Positions 1 to 8,362 of a DNA stretch of 18,385 nt are shown here, piece after piece. Each line of letters begins with the position of its first letter. The first letter of the stretch is position 1. A program made the position numbers and the translations under genes. A model generated the notes under the pieces. It worked only from the letters and a program-made list of their open reading frames with translations, searched no databases and had not been told where the DNA came from. The DNA comes from Spirogloea muscicola (taxonomy: Eukaryota > Streptophyta > Zygnematophyceae > Spirogloeales > Spirogloeaceae). The stretch is taken from NCBI GenBank assembly GCA_009602725.1, contig WELB01000147.1, positions 228,383 to 246,767 of the forward strand, given 5' to 3'.

Positions 1-1
1 C

Positions 2-1605
2 GCCAGGGCGGCCAAGGACGACGGCTGCGGCAGGGCGGCGGCGCCGCGGCCGAGCTCGGGCTGGCAGCAGGCTGACGACCGGGCAAGCGACGACCTCCTC
101 ACCGTGGCCTTCGGGGAGCTCGTCCGGCGGCTGTGGGTGGCGCCGCCGCCGTCGCTGGCGCTGCGCCCCAGCCAGCTGGTGGCCAGCGTGCAGCGTCACA
201 TCCCACAGTTCGCGGGCTTCCGGCAGCACGACTCGCAGGAGTTTCTGCGCGCTCTCGTCAGCCGCCTCGACGAGGAGTGCGCTGCGGCCAGCGAGGTGAG
301 CGCCGGGACGGCGGCCCTGCTCGCCCTGCGCCGGCGTGGCATTGAGGGCTCGGGCAGCTCATGGATGACCTGCTGCAAGTGGCGCTCTGGACGCCGCAGG
401 CGCCGGGGTGCCCCGAGCCAGGGGGCGGCGACGACGGCCTCGCGGCGCTGCCCGAGGCGGCGCAGGCGGGCTTGCACTGGGAGCGCCACCGGCAGCGCAG
501 CGCTAGCGCCATCCAGGACATCTTCTGCGGCCAGCTGCAAAGCACGGTGGAGTGCGGCACGTGCGGCCGCCGCTCCCACTGCTTCGACCCGTTCCTCGAC
601 CTCTCCATCCCCATCCCGCGGCATGGCGGCATTGGCGCCGCCATCAAGCGGCTCAGCGTCACCGACTGCCTCGACGCGTTCGTGGCCGAGGAGCGCCTTG
701 ACGAGGACAATGCGGTGAGGCTGCTGGACCTCGAGCGCTTCTCGTGCCGGTTAGCAGGTTGCAGAGTGCGCACCGGCAGCGCCTGATCTGCGCCCGGCTT
801 GGCCGCCTCGCGTGCAGTACCTCTGCTCCATGTGCAAGTCCCGGCAGCCCGCCACCAAGCGGCTGAGCATCTTCCGCCCGCCCCGCATCCTCGTCTTGCA
901 CGTCAAGGTTGGGGCGCTGCTCAAGCTCCCAAGCTAGCTCTGGCCTATTTTGTCGAATGCCCACGAGGACGTGGGATGTGCCTCCTCGGCTCGTCCCAGC
1001 TGACCTCGTCAGCGTGTGGCGATGCTGGTCTATGATTGCTGCTGCTACATCGCATTCAATTGTCCCACTTCACACGGTGACGCTCGACAATCATTGCAGA
1101 GAATATCGCCTGTTGGCGTGCACTCCCTAAGGAAAGACTCCTCCTTGGTCCACTTTGATCTTGACGGCCTGGACTGCCGACCTTTCATGAGGTACACGAT
1201 AGCAAACCATTGCTGCTTAATCGATTGCGTGGTCAAGGGACGCCAAGGCTCAGGGCTCCTCCCTGAGCTTCCCGACCACCGCTCCCGTGCCCACAACACA
1301 TGCAGTTGCAGCTATAACTGCAGCTTAAGCTCGTTGTGCAGTAGTGCACATAGCCTGATTCTTTCTCAGTGCACCATGCTGCCAGCTGCTCCTCGCCAGC
1401 CAAAGCCAGCTGCCCCCAGTACGACCTCTTCGCCGTGATCAACCACGTAGGCTCCCTGTCCAGCGGCCACTACACTGCCTCCTGCAGGAATGCCGATGAT
1501 GGCATGTGGTATGCCTACAACGACTCAAAGGTTGCCACTGTGCTGCCGGGCTCAATCTGTAGCCCGGCCGCCTACGTTCTCTTCTACCAGATGCGTCTGC
1601 AGTAG
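2..1605 (+). CDS. Ubiquitin carboxyl-terminal hydrolase (USP/UBP family, peptidase C19), 5' end missing
   Basis: Removes ubiquitin from protein substrates as a cysteine protease. Proposed exons are 2-295, 358-714, 818-907, 1100-1191 and 1410-1605 (stop TAG). Intron phases match at every join (0,0,0,2). Seen: the QHDSQEFL motif in exon 1; IQDIFCGQLQSTVECGTCG in exon 2, giving the first zinc-binding CxxC; CSMCK, the second CxxC, in exon 3, followed by ILVLHVK; then LDGLDCRPFM in exon 4. Exon 5 holds the His box (YDLFAVINHVG, SGHYTA) with the catalytic His, the W-YAYND motif and the terminal AYVLFY. The order and spacing resemble the compact USP2/USP8/USP21 group, judged from remembered sequences. 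The catalytic Cys box (GLxNxGNTCYMN) must lie upstream of base 1, so the start is absent. The left edge of exon 1 is unknown, because the frame is still open at base 2. Exons 1-2 are far more G+C-rich than exons 4-5. Family assignment is firm; orthology is not. Confidence 0.92.
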
Positions 1606-2099
1606 CGGTTGCGTGCAAGATATCAGATAGCTCGTAGGTCGGGCTTGGTAGCATGGTGTAGTGTACGCACCTTGGAGCACCCTAGGCTAGGCAGGACGAT
1701 AGGCAAGCAATTCTTGTTATTCTTTCATTCATTCATTTATCTCAAGGGCACGATAGTTGTCCCTGATTTTTTGATGTCTGGTCCTTTCTGGCGTGCATTC
1801 TTGGAGTGGTGGCTTCTCCAATCGCATTGATTACTTATTACCACGGTCTGATTGTCTAAGATTGCTCGTATTGGCTGCTCGATTCTCGTCGGTGCTTGGC
1901 TTCAATGGAGCACAGGGCGTTACTTTCGGGTCATCGGGCTGCACCTCAGCTGGACCGCTGTTGTGGCAAGACCGTACGATGCCTTTGCTGATCTGCAGGA
2001 CAGCAGCTACAGGACAATCGCAAGTCAAGTAACCATCTGGGCATTGAGCATATTGCATTGCATGAGCTGTAAGGAAAGACAGTGGCACTGCCACAGTTT
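1606..2099. other. Convergent intergenic region / 3' flanks
   Basis: Lies between the stop of the USP gene and the provisional end of the TONSOKU-like gene on the other strand. It is more A/T-rich than the exons, with T-rich stretches near 1716-1770, and would hold both 3' UTRs. A good minus-strand acceptor (pyrimidine run then CAG, near 2070) leaves open a further terminal TONSOKU exon here. Short frames follow it, but none could be matched to a known domain. Confidence 0.5.
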
Positions 2100-5000
2100 T
2101 CAGGTGCTATGCACAGCCAGGCTCTCACTGACAGTTGGCTTTGTCAACTGCCTGCCAGCAGAACCTAACCATGTCGTGCATAATGCTTCGACCTGGTCGT
2201 GTTGCAAATTGGTCCCCCTTCTGACTTCAAGCTCCTGCAGCAATTCGGCATACCGTAGTGCCTTGGTGAGCCGATCAACCAGCTGGGCAAACATGCCTGC
2301 TTCTGCCTGCCCCAGGGCGAATCCTCTATCTGCATGCTGTTTAGATTCCTCCTGGGTGGCGGCCTCACATGGCTCGCCCTGGCCCAGATCAGCTTTTCTG
2401 CCACTGGTGATCTTGTCTGCTCCATCCGGCTGCTCTTCACTGTCTGGGATGACCATCGGGCTAGATCTGCAATCTGCATCGGTAGCTCTGTCGATACCTT
2501 CTTCAGGCTTTTGGTTTGTGCATACTGCTGGGAGACAACTGTTGCCTTTCAGCTCTTCACTCAGCTTCCTCAGGAAAGCCGTGTCTGGTGGGCTTTTCCT
2601 GTCCAAGATGCTCAGGGGAATGAGTAGCTCAGTGCCGACCATCTGCGAGAGACACGAGAGCAGCTGCTCGGATAACGCCAAGGCACTTGTCTGCAAAGAG
2701 GAAAGGCAAACGCTGCTGCCTCAGATACGATCACAGTGATCCAGATGATAGGCAGCCGGTACATGCAGGTGTACATGGCTTCACTGCATGCTCCTCTGAA
2801 GGAAAGCAGCCAGAGCACTTTGTGAAGCCACTCAATGTACTCACCTGCTTTACTTCAGCTGCTGAAAGATTAGCAGTGTTGCCCCCGCCTGGTGTTGAAT
2901 GCTTCTTTCCTGCCAAGGTCGCCTCTGCTGCTTTGGGATTGTGCAGCACCTCTCTCGGCTTCACAGGTCCCAGCTCAGTACGCCCGCCACCAAGGCCGTG
3001 CAGACTGGCAGTGGCTCCTGACATCGATCTCCTCTTGAAGTTTTGGATGACGCCCTGCCAGCTGCCTTTGCTGCATTGCTTGAGCTGGATGCGGCTTCGC
3101 GCCACCTTGGAGGGCTTGAGCCATGGCGGGAGGACGTCAGGTGGAGAGTCGCCAGGCAGGGCTGGGGCTTTTACACCACCTGACGCTTGATCTCGCGCAG
3201 AGCAGTCCTCTGGCGCTTCCTCTTCAGACCCCATTGCCCTTCTCTGGCGAGCATTCTCCAGACTAGGGTCTGATCTCATCCTTGGTATACTGCGTCTCTG
3301 GGCAGTGGACGGACTGTGCCCACATGAACCTGGCTGTGAGTCCGTGTCTGAGCCCTCATCATCAGACCATACAACCCTCAGCCGCTTCTGGCGCTTCTGA
3401 ACATTGAGTCTCCTGCTGCTGGATGTAACTTCCTCGCCCACGTACTTTGTTGCTCCCTCAGTCAGTATATTTTCTTGTAGTGATGTTGATGGCATCGCAT
3501 CCTCGTTGCTTCCACTATTACTCGACTCTCTGATAAGCTCATCCCCTTGAAGTCCATCGCTGTCACTGGCTCTCCGGCACGTGTGCTCCCTCCAGCCATC
3601 AGCCACTGTCTCATCCGCGACCGCTGATCTGGTCTCGTCTGTCGCACTCACCCTCCTGTCGTACGCTGGCACCTCATCGTCGCTCTCAGAAAGCCTGTCC
3701 CCTTGATCCAAAGCGGAAGGGACCGGCACTGCCACCATCTGCTCCTCCAGTAGCTTGATCTTCCTCTCCATCTTGCTGTTATGTAAATAAGAACAGTGTA
3801 ACAAGCTGAGCTAGGAGCTCATGAGACTGATTAGCAATCCATCTTAAGCGCAACCGACTTCAAGTCATTATCATGCTGACTGACCAAACGCCAGGCACCA
3901 CAAGCGGCTGGTGTCTTCCAGCCACTGCAGAAGGTGATGGATGATGGAGTCTCAGCTCTTGAGAAAGCATGCGTGAGGCAACATACTTAGCGTTCCCAAT
4001 GTCATCCATGCGGATGAGGTAGCTGTACTGCATGTTAGTCAGCGATAAGCTCTCAAGCTCCAAGTACTTCCGACATTCACTTGCTCGTGCTTTTCTTCGT
4101 CCGCAGGCTGCCGTCCTGTGTGCGTTAAGAACATGAGTAGGTCACGGGGCTTGGTAATTCACAACATATAACGAGTAGGTTTTCAGATAAAGCACGGAAT
4201 AGAAATTGATGACATAGCACAGTTGAGCAGCCTGTTGGGCAGCACATAATTCAGGACAGCAACCCATCTCGGAAGAATCTCCCACCGCTTGGCCTCAGCA
4301 TACAGGGCGAGCGCTTCATTGTACTTGTACATACTGTCCAGTGTGTTGCCAAGCCCAATCAAGGCCACCACTTCACCCTGAAGGACACACCCATTACGTC
4401 AACATGCTTTCTGTGCTTTCATGAACATTGGCAGCGTGTTTGTGACCTCTTGGGTTCAGATGTGACCTACTTTTGCTTAAGGGTGGCTCACGATGAGTGC
4501 AAACCTTTTATGCACACGACTTCGACATTTACTTACTCAGGACGACACGATCTGCAACTTAAGCATGCACCATATCTCTGTCACGGATCGCAAGTCAAGT
4601 GTGATACACATTATACCTCAGTGGTCTTTATCCGTCTGTAGATGTCCAGGCTGTCCTGGTAAGCAGCCTGGGCTTCTTCAAAGTTACGCAGATTGTAGTG
4701 GGACTTGCCAACAGCCTCTGCAGAGTCTGCGAGCTTCTCCATGTCTCCTAGTCGCCGTGCCAATTGCTGTTGTTGGACTGCAAACCTGCAATGCTGCCCA
4801 GGCCATTAAAAGTTGCCGGGTAATGTCAGCTAACAGCTTTCTAAGGATACCAGGTAACTTCACAGTAGCGGACGTCCGCTACTGTGAAGTCAGTCTCGAG
4901 CATATTGAGAATGTGGGGGGCACTTCACCATTTTCCAAGCACAAAGAGCCTCCGATCTTGTCAGAAGTTCGGACAAGAGCTTGAGCTGCTTCAACTCGTG

Positions 5001-6563
5001 GCTCCGCTCCTGCGGAGTGCCAATGTGTGGAGCTGCTTCGCGCACCACTCTCTTCAGCTCATTCTCAAGCTTCTGCAGCTCCTGCATCTCCTTCCTTGCC
5101 TCCTCCGCTGCATGGAGATTCTCCAGCGTTTGCTGCAACAGCTTCTCCTCGTCTTGCAACTGTCGCACAATCTCTTCAGCACGTCTGAAACTCTGCGCAA
5201 CGAAGAGCACCTTGCTTTACCATGAGCAGGTCATCTTGGGAGCTGTCGAGTCCAACTCGTGCTCGCACTTTGTGCTGCACGACTCAGAATACAGATGTGC
5301 ATGTGCCTACAGGGTCTTGGCCAGGAGGAGATATGAACCTGGATAGCACTGTCGTACTCCTGAAACTTGAAGTGCAAGTCGCCAACAGAGATGTAGCCCT
5401 TGGCCTCTTCCTCTCTCAGGTTGAGCTTGTTGCAGATCCGTATGTCCTCGCGGATGTGATGCAGTGCTTTGTCCCGCTTCCTCTCTCGCGTGTAGAGCAG
5501 CCCCAGCTGGTGATGGATGCGCGATCGGCTCTCGTCGTCAGCCACCTCCTCGCTGTCGCAAACCTGAGGCAAGCAACGGCCCAACAGCTTGGCGAACATC
5601 AAGATGAGAGTAGCATTGGTAATCTGCGAGTAGCATGGCAGATCTGCTGGCGCGAGTGGTGCCATCTGCGCGCTCCTCACCTGCAGGCCTTTCTGGAAGC
5701 ACGTCCGTGCGCCGTTCAGATCGTCCATGGCCACTCTCAGGTTCCCAAGGTTGGCGTACGCGTCCACGAGCTCCTTCCAATGCTGGCCAGTCTCCCGCCG
5801 GGTCACGACCGCCAGGTCGAAGCTGATCTTGAGGAACCGCTTGGCCTTGAGGAGCTCCTCCGAGTTCCCGCCGTCGTCCCCCAGGTACAGCTCCAGGTAG
5901 AAGTTGCCGAGCTCCGTGGCGGCGCGCTGCTGCTCGAGCTTGTCCTCCAGCTCCAGCGCCGTGTTGTAGTGCTCCTCCTGAGTGCACCAGGGCGGGACGA
6001 GGTGGGCCGCGCGCGTGAGCGGCGGCCCCCACGAGTCCCGGAGGCCGTCAGCGCGCCGAGAAGCCGTGCCTCTCGGCGGCGCCACAGCGGGTGTCGAGGC
6101 GAGGCAGCCTCGAGAGAAGGAGAAGGAGAAGGAGAAGGAGAAGCTGCTCCTCCTCGTAGAAGACGAAGCTCATCCAGAGAAGGAGAAGGAGAAGCTGTGG
6201 CAGTAGGATCGTAGGAGAAGAAGAAGCTCTTCCGGAGAGAAGGAGCAGCTCTGACCGGCAGCCTCGCCTGGTAGGAGAAGAAGCTCTTCCGACGAGACGG
6301 AGGAGCACTGACAGGCAGCCTCGCCTAGCAGGAGAAGAAGCTCATGCGGAGGAGGAGGAGGAGAAGGAGGAGCTGTGGCAGTGGGGAGGGGCTGCCGCGT
6401 GCTGACCATGTAGCGCAGGGCGTCGGGGCGCTGGCCGAGGCGCTGGTGCGTGCGGCCGAGGCACTGGCAGGCGGCGAGGAGCTGGTGCAGGCGCGCCGCG
6501 CGGGCGGCGGGGGCCTCGCGGANCCGTCTTGGCGCCCGCCAGCCCGCCGCCGCCGCCGGCCAT
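2100..6563 (-). CDS. TSK: TONSOKU / TONSL-like replication-fork repair protein (TPR scaffold)
   Basis: TONSOKU (plants) and TONSL (animals) are chromatin readers that start recombination repair at broken replication forks. In plants the TPR domain recognises histone H3.1. Proposed exons: 6563-6407, 5977-5681, 5563-5339, 5274-5221, 5192-4929, 4793-4617, 4377-4286, 4115-3987, 3775-2845, 2690-2100. All joins are phase-matched (0 six times, then 2,2,0). Seen: TPR-like pieces (RLGQRPDALRYM, LEDKLEQQRAATELGNFYLE, LHFKFQEYDSAIQ, NLRNFEEAQAAYQDSLDIYR, YNEALALYAEAKR); MQYSYLIRMDD closing the array; a coiled-coil-like KMERKIKLLEEQM; and an acidic tail with SESDDEV and VVWSDDEGSD. These follow Arabidopsis TSK from memory almost without gaps across exons 2-8. 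Oddities: the ambiguous base at 6523 breaks the frame unless it is a spurious insertion; intron 4 is only 28 nt; exon 10 is not recognised. No leucine-rich repeats are found, and fewer than 500 bp remain for them. Start 6563 (gcgccATGg) is preferred over ATGs at 6608 and 6611, but this is uncertain. Confidence 0.88.
4857..4890. repeat. Perfect 34-bp palindrome in TONSOKU intron 5
   Basis: Two 17-base arms (ACTTCACAGTAGCGGAC and its exact reverse complement) meet with no spacer at GAC|GTC, between 4873 and 4874. The flanking bases (A4856, C4891) do not pair, so the limits are sharp. It lies in the 135-nt intron at 4928-4794 and would form a stem close to the donor site in the pre-mRNA, or a cruciform in DNA. 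Confidence 0.97.
5193..5220 (-). other. Predicted 28-nt intron (TONSOKU intron 4)
   Basis: On the minus strand it starts GTAAAG and ends TTGCGCAG. The frame before it (..SSQDDLLM) and the frame after it (SFRRAEEIVRQ..) differ by one base, and a TAA closes the downstream frame just upstream. Removing these 28 bases joins the two parts as I remember them in plant TSK (acidic stretch, then an amphipathic helix). It may instead be a sequencing indel in a continuous exon. Confidence 0.55.
6111..6380. repeat. GA-rich minisatellite filling TONSOKU intron 1
   Basis: The plus strand is almost purely purine in long stretches, beginning with about five tandem GAGAAG-type units at 6114-6150. It goes on to a ~57-bp unit: the segment GGCAGCCTCGCCT recurs at 6257 and 6314, each time followed by GGAGAAGAAGCTC. 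A related GGCAGCCTCG occurs near 6104. On the coding (minus) strand this is a long CTTCTC polypyrimidine tract with several decoy CAG/TAG acceptors. The intron spans 6406-5978. Confidence 0.85.
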
Positions 6564-6674
6564 GGCGCCGGAGGGCGCGGCGGGGGGCGTGGGGCCTCCG
6601 CGCCGCATCATGGGGGGGCGCCGCCGCTTCCCCGCGGAGACGGGGGTGGTGGTATTTGAATTTTCATACGCAAC

Positions 6675-6682
6675 TTTGGCGC
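6675..6682 (+). promoter_or_regulatory. E2F-like site (TTTGGCGC) upstream of TONSOKU
   Basis: TTTGGCGC matches the E2F consensus TTTSSCGC, and its GGCGCC core is palindromic. It lies about 65 bp before the first candidate ATG (6611) and 110 bp before the preferred one (6563). Plant TSK is cell-cycle expressed, so an E2F site would make sense. An 8-mer this degenerate is expected by chance once or twice in a window of this size, so position is the only support. Confidence 0.35.
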
Positions 6683-6827
6683 CGGGAAGGCCCAGCCCCC
6701 CAAACCCCCACCTACAGACGATGGAGAAAGGAGGCCCGCGGTGCGCCCATCAAAGTGAAAGCGAGGCCAATGCGAGCCTCACAGAAGTCCTGGTAACGGG
6801 GCAACAAGCTGGCTTAGAGAAGAAAGG

Positions 6828-6885
6828 GCTCGCCCATCGAGGATAGGGGCTGGAAAAGCCAGCCCGAAAAAGAAGGACCAAAGTA
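6828..6885 (-). repeat. Hairpin module, copy 1 (inverted)
   Basis: Read on the minus strand it gives CTTCTTTTTCGGGCTGGC, a short loop, CCAGCCCCTATCCTC, then GGGCGAGCC. This is the same order as the plus-strand copy at 7484-7545, so the two form an inverted pair about 600 bp apart. The hairpin core occupies 6847-6865 (7-bp GGGCTGG/CCAGCCC stem, 5-nt loop). Confidence 0.8.
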
Positions 6886-6986
6886 CGAGAAGGGGGCCAG
6901 GGGAAGCGCCAAGAAAAACAAGCACAACAAGAAACAAAGCAGCTACGTGTTACTCAGTTACCCCTGCTAAGCAGCCTCAGGTCAGA

Positions 6987-7016
6987 GAAGCTAGGCTCCT
7001 GGAAGCTAGGCTCCTG
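6987..7016 (+). repeat. 15-bp exact tandem duplication
   Basis: GAAGCTAGGCTCCTG occurs twice head to tail at 6987-7001 and 7002-7016. It is a simple local duplication with no coding role visible. Confidence 0.95.
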
Positions 7017-7213
7017 GTATCGCTTCAACGCTCCCTTGCCCACGCCGTCCACACGCGCGCAGGCCGTGCTATGGCCGCCGCCTCTGGGTCTCGGCGGAGT
7101 GCCTCTTTCCTTGCAGCGAGCTACTCAGACCTGATGTTGCTCACTCGTGGGTACTGAGCTTCCCTCTGCATCGTTTCTGTGTTCTGCAGTGTTTTGTAGC
7201 GGAGTCCTTTCTC

Positions 7214-7299
7214 CGGCTCCTCTTTCTTTGGCTTTGAACATTGTCCATTCTTTTTTGGGCTGGCTTTGCCAGCCCCTCTTCTCTATGGGCGCGCACTTC
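7214..7299 (+). repeat. Hairpin module, copy 2
   Basis: An 86-base block matching 15408-15493 with three substitutions by eye. It contains GGCTTTG, GAACATTGTCC, a T-run, the perfect hairpin GGGCTGGC-TTT-GCCAGCCC (7257-7275) and GGGCGCGCACTTC. The copy 8.2 kb away shows that this is a dispersed repeat and not a local accident. Confidence 0.9.
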
Positions 7300-7330
7300 C
7301 CTGGAAGTGGGTCCCTGACACCCATGAACT

Positions 7331-7404
7331 TCGAATTCTGTACATTCGCTTTCCTGGGCTGGCCAATCACAGCCATCGCCCTCTCCTAGAAGCGTCTTTC
7401 TTCC
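7331..7404 (+). repeat. Hairpin module, diverged copy 3
   Basis: Contains TCGAATTCTGTACATTCG, then GGGCTGGCCAATCACAGCC, then a pyrimidine-rich end with CTTTCTTCC. The order is that of the right arm at 15518-15606 (TTCGAACC, GTCAATTC, GGGCTGGCTTCTCACAGCC, CTTCTTCC), with many substitutions. Confidence 0.55.
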
Positions 7405-7483
7405 CGAGTAAGCACATCATACATGTTCGACAAGCCAAGCTGAGGAGCCAGAGCACCACCACGCAAGCCATTCGCCTGGCCTT

Positions 7484-7545
7484 GCTCATTCCTTTTTGGG
7501 CTGGCCTTTTCCAGCCCCTATCCTCTACGGGCGAGCCCCTCTTCC
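7484..7545 (+). repeat. Hairpin module, copy 4
   Basis: Contains TCATTCCTTTTT, the hairpin GGGCTGG-CCTTTT-CCAGCCC at 7498-7517, CCCTATCCTCTA and GGGCGAGCCC. It is the inverted partner of 6828-6885 and a relative of the copies at 7214 and 15408. Confidence 0.8.
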
Positions 7546-8362
7546 TTGTGCGCCAAGTGTTGGCCCTAGAACCTTCACTCAAACGCCTACTACGTTTGCA
7601 GGCGGTGGAGGAGCCAGGGTCACAAACGGCCAAGTCGTCATACAGTGTGACAGGAGGAGCTGTCACCTTGCAACATGGCTGTGGATGCCAACTGCAAAAC
7701 AAGACTCCCAAGCTTTGCATGTAGTGGCAGATCGAGGCTGCAGGTCTATTGAGGCGTACTTGCATGGCGAATTTGTCGGACCTGCATGGAGTAACTAGTG
7801 GCCCACGACGGAGACTGAATGACAGGTGGCAAGTAGGGGTTCTGGCAGATTCAGTCAGATTCTTCCGTGGCGCCTGATGTGCACTGGACTTTACGGTCCT
7901 TCTCAGATCCCAACGTGGGATTTGTTACCATGAGCACCCATTCCCGGGAGTGTTCACACAGCAACCCCAGCTGGGGCACGAAGTATCGGCACGTCCGGCA
8001 TGCTGCCTAGTTACTTGCGCATACTTGTCCCTTCTCAACAATATCACAGCGCAGCCCCTGCCTGACTCTATTGGAAGACCACCGCAAGTTAAGATCCCCG
8101 TGATACCCATGTATTGCTGACTATTCTCTTGCAGAGGTCTTCAGGTGGAGGGAGGGTGCTCAATCAGGTTGTGCTTGTACAGGATAGCTTGTGTTGACTC
8201 TAGCGCGCTGCCAGAGAATACGAGGGAAAATGTGGAGCACTGTGTTAGATGCTGCAGTTAGTGAGGAGAGAAGTTTCTACGAATGCTTGTGAAATTCAAT
8301 CTGACTTTGACTACGCCATGAGGCTGATTGCCTCTGCAGCTCAAACAGCAGCAGTGAATGAT

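Larger units (their letters stand above)
6612..8362. other. Gene-free region rich in hairpin repeat modules
   Basis: No frame here shows a domain or a convincing splice chain. The left edge is the TONSOKU 5' flank. From about 6815 to 7545 it holds one inverted and three direct copies of the GGGCTGGC...GCCAGCCC module, listed separately, plus a small tandem repeat at 6987. From 7560 to 8362 I see only ordinary non-coding sequence, presumably including the 3' flank of the YRDC gene. Confidence 0.6.

Noticed and set aside
196-773. Long antisense frames across USP exons 1-2
   Set aside because: Shadows of strongly G/C third positions; the plus strand carries the real USP motifs.
2018-4600. A shared 14-mer (ATCGCAAGTCAAGT) at about 2018 and 4587
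   Set aside because: The match does not extend and no further copies were seen; probably chance.
5222-6214. 330-codon plus-strand frame opposite TONSOKU
   Set aside because: Antisense shadow of exons 2-3 that runs into the purine minisatellite; Val/Leu/Arg/Glu-rich with no domain, while the minus strand is clearly TONSOKU.
7257-7275. GGGCTGGC hairpin as a transcription terminator
   Set aside because: The T-run precedes the stem instead of following it, and the context is a eukaryotic nuclear genome; better seen as part of a repeat family.
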